A DNA stretch of 8,009 nt, taken from Microcaldota archaeon (lineage in GTDB: Archaea > Micrarchaeota > Micrarchaeia > Micrarchaeales > Micrarchaeaceae). Made by a program: the position numbers and the translations under genes. Below the pieces are notes generated by a model. The model had not been told where the DNA came from. It made no database searches and was given only the letters and a program-made list of their open reading frames with translations. The stretch covers positions 1 through 8,009 of the forward strand of contig JAJZII010000020.1 in NCBI GenBank assembly GCA_021810685.1, written 5' to 3'. Below, piece by piece: positions 6,646 to 8,009 of this stretch (position 1 is its first letter; the number at the start of each line of letters is the position of its first letter).

Positions 6646-8009
6646 TCATATCGCGTTCGCTGTTGCTGTCACGTTGGCGCTCGCGTGGAGGTCCTCCTCG
6701 CCCGTAATCACCACCCTGTAGGTGTCGTTCGGTATTATACTCACCTTTATGTGGCCGTGCGCGTACGTTATCGCTCCGTTGAATGTCAGCACGGCACTCT
6801 GGCCAGGCTGTAGGGTGAACCCTGAGCTCCCCTGCCCGAAGTCATCAACTCCATGCGCAGTCAGGAATGGCAGTGTGAGCGTGCCGTTCTGGCTTACGAA
6901 GAAGTTTATGGTCCTCAGCGACTTGATGCTCGCCGTAACGTTAACATCCTCGAACGGCAGGGCCCTGCTGAGCGTCGAGTTGAGGTTGACGCCAATCGCA
7001 GCGCCTGCATGGTCGTTACTGCCATGGTCGTTGCTGCCGTTGTAGTTCCCGTGGTCCTTGCTGACTGTCGCATTGTCGTTTGAGCTGGCGTGGGCGGCGG
7101 CGCTGCCATTGATCCCATAGTTTGAGACGTTGGACGTGAGGTTGAGGTTTGCATCTGCATTCTCGTTCAGGCCGATTGCTGCCATGCTTGTAGGCCTGTT
7201 GCTGTTCATTTCGTGTATGCTGGAGTTTATCGTAGAGTTGAGGTTGAACTTCGCGTTCTCGTTGCCTAACAGTAGCAGGTGCCTCAGCGTTGCCGTGCTG
7301 TTCGAGGTGTCCTTCACACCCACCGCCAGGTGAACCGTCGAGTTGGACACGGATAGGCTGGTGTTTTCTATGGTTATGCTTGGCACGCCCGCCTCAAGCT
7401 TGTGGTGCTCCCCGTGCCCGATGGGCTGCGTCGAGCCGACGCGCAGCGTTCCGACTCCGGAGACTACCACCGCGCGTACAGAGGGCACCATCATGAAGAG
7501 GGTAGTGTTTGCTGTGTATATTTCTATTACAGTCGGAGTCATGTCGACCAGCACCCCAGATGTTGTGTTGAGCGACGAGTTCTGTGTCACGTGCGCAGTT
7601 ACCTGCGAAGAAGGCACAGTGACAGGGTATGAGGTCCCGTTTATCGTTATGTTGGCCGAAGTTATGTTGAACCTGGCCATGTTGACCGTCGAGTTGAGGT
7701 TCACTATGGCCGTACCTATTACCCTGCTTACGTTGGTGAGCGACATCAGGTTGACCGAACCAGTGCCGTTGACGGTCACCCATCCACTAGTCGTGGCGTT
7801 AGAAGGGGTACTGACGCTGTTGGACGGTATTACGTGCAACTGCAGCGACGAGTATGTTATGAAAAGGGATTGCGTGCCGTTTGGAACTATGGGTGGGTCT
7901 GTCAGCTGGAAGGCCACGAGGCTCTTGCCCGCCGGCACTGCAGTAGCCACGGCCGCGCCATAGAACAGCACGCCGATGGCCATGATAGCTATACCTATGT
8001 AAACAAACT
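6646..8009 (-). CDS. Partial secreted or membrane-anchored DUF4382-like glycoprotein (5' end outside window)
   Basis: About 453 residues are visible. The frame has no stop between ATG 7983 and the right edge, and the residues before that ATG continue the same hydrophobic segment (FVYIGIAI then MAIGVLFYG). The true start is therefore probably outside the window, and ATG 7983 would cut a transmembrane helix or signal sequence in half. Counting from the 7983 Met, a DUF4382-like domain covers about 20-170, with LVAFQLTDPP, VNLMSLTNVS, INGTSYPVTVPSS and a closing MMVPSVRAVVV. It aligns by eye with the same region of the downstream HTH protein. A GHGEHH patch (189-194), a GSNDH tandem repeat (316-325), recurring NLNST motifs and a C-terminal beta-rich domain (about 345-437) follow. 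About 25 N-x-S/T sequons are present. There is no C-terminal membrane anchor. It may have an N-terminal cytoplasmic domain like its paralogue, but this cannot be seen. Function is unknown. Confidence 0.75.
   Translation of the reverse strand, partial: FVYIGIAIMAIGVLFYGAAVATAVPAGKSLVAFQLTDPPIVPNGTQSLFITYSSLQLHVIPSNSVSTPSNATTSGWVTVNGTGSVNLMSLTNVSRVIGTAIVNLNSTVNMARFNITSANITINGTSYPVTVPSSQVTAHVTQNSSLNTTSGVLVDMTPTVIEIYTANTTLFMMVPSVRAVVVSGVGTLRVGSTQPIGHGEHHKLEAGVPSITIENTSLSVSNSTVHLAVGVKDTSNSTATLRHLLLLGNENAKFNLNSTINSSIHEMNSNRPTSMAAIGLNENADANLNLTSNVSNYGINGSAAAHASSNDNATVSKDHGNYNGSNDHGSNDHAGAAIGVNLNSTLSRALPFEDVNVTASIKSLRTINFFVSQNGTLTLPFLTAHGVDDFGQGSSGFTLQPGQSAVLTFNGAITYAHGHIKVSIIPNDTYRVVITGEEDLHASANVTATANAI
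6974..7703 (-). repeat. Three dispersed 16-bp repeats encoding the NLNST motif
   Basis: GTCGAGTTGAGGTTGA (plus strand) at 6974-6989 recurs with one mismatch at 7232-7247 (GTAGAG...) and 7688-7703 (...GGTTCA). All lie in one reading frame and encode NLNST followed by a hydrophobic residue and, in two copies, Asn. A looser fourth relative lies near 7136-7149 (NLNLTSN). They mark a recurring strand-like peptide unit in the surface glycoprotein and not a mobile element. Confidence 0.6.
7008..7037 (-). repeat. Two tandem 15-bp repeats encoding GSNDH-GSNDH
   Basis: CATGGTCGTTACTGC (7008-7022) is followed directly by CATGGTCGTTGCTGC (7023-7037), differing at one base. A more diverged unit precedes them in the protein (DHGNYN). 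The 15-bp period keeps the reading frame. It looks like a recent slippage duplication in an exposed Asn/Asp/Gly/His-rich linker. Confidence 0.75.

Noticed and set aside
7343..7963. 206-codon open frame on the plus strand opposite the partial surface glycoprotein
   Set aside because: It mirrors the coherent, sequon-rich minus-strand protein and has no domain features or SD site. The AAC/ACC-rich sense codons keep the antisense frame open.
1..8009. CRISPR array, tRNA/rRNA genes, insertion sequences or integrase genes
   Set aside because: No regularly spaced direct repeats, cloverleaf-like sequence, transposase motifs or terminal inverted repeats were seen. The repeats at 6974-7703 are in-frame protein-coding repeats.

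Overview
The window looks like part of an archaeal chromosome. It encodes a full-length MCM replicative helicase, an XPD/Rad3-type Fe-S helicase and an archaeal presenilin/signal-peptide-peptidase-like GxGD protease. It also has two surface proteins rich in N-glycosylation sequons, Shine-Dalgarno (SD) sites that pair with the archaeal GGAGGTGATCC consensus, and one apparently leaderless promoter with a TATA box about 26 bp from the start codon. Base composition is moderately GC-rich, yet isoleucine is mostly ATA and arginine often AGG. A DPANN-type lineage such as Micrarchaeota is possible, but I infer that from style only and cannot prove it.

Layout. 1-162 is a non-coding leader or possibly divergent intergenic region. 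163-2232 (+) is mcm. 2252-3223 (+) is the presenilin-like intramembrane aspartyl protease, 19 bp after mcm and probably in the same operon. Converging on it, and overlapping its 3' end by 21 bp, is the Fe-S helicase (3203-5050, -). Upstream of the helicase on the same strand, across a 48-bp gap that carries a strong TATA box, is a membrane-tethered winged-helix protein with a DUF4382-like ectodomain (5099-6592, -). A second DUF4382-like surface protein (6646-8009, -) lies 53 bp further upstream; its reading frame is still open at the right window edge, so its N-terminus is missing.

How they may fit together. MCM and the XPD-type helicase belong to replication and repair. The right half is different. 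It holds a tandem pair of paralogous, heavily sequon-rich, histidine-containing ectodomain proteins, one of which carries a DNA-binding domain on the cytoplasmic side of a single transmembrane helix. That is the architecture of a membrane-bound one-component regulator. It has type II orientation, the orientation that signal-peptide-peptidase-type GxGD proteases cut, and a GxGD protease is encoded about 2 kb away. Regulated intramembrane proteolysis of the tethered regulator is therefore a testable hypothesis. The sequence suggests it but does not show it. No RNA genes, CRISPR arrays, insertion sequences or integrase genes were seen.
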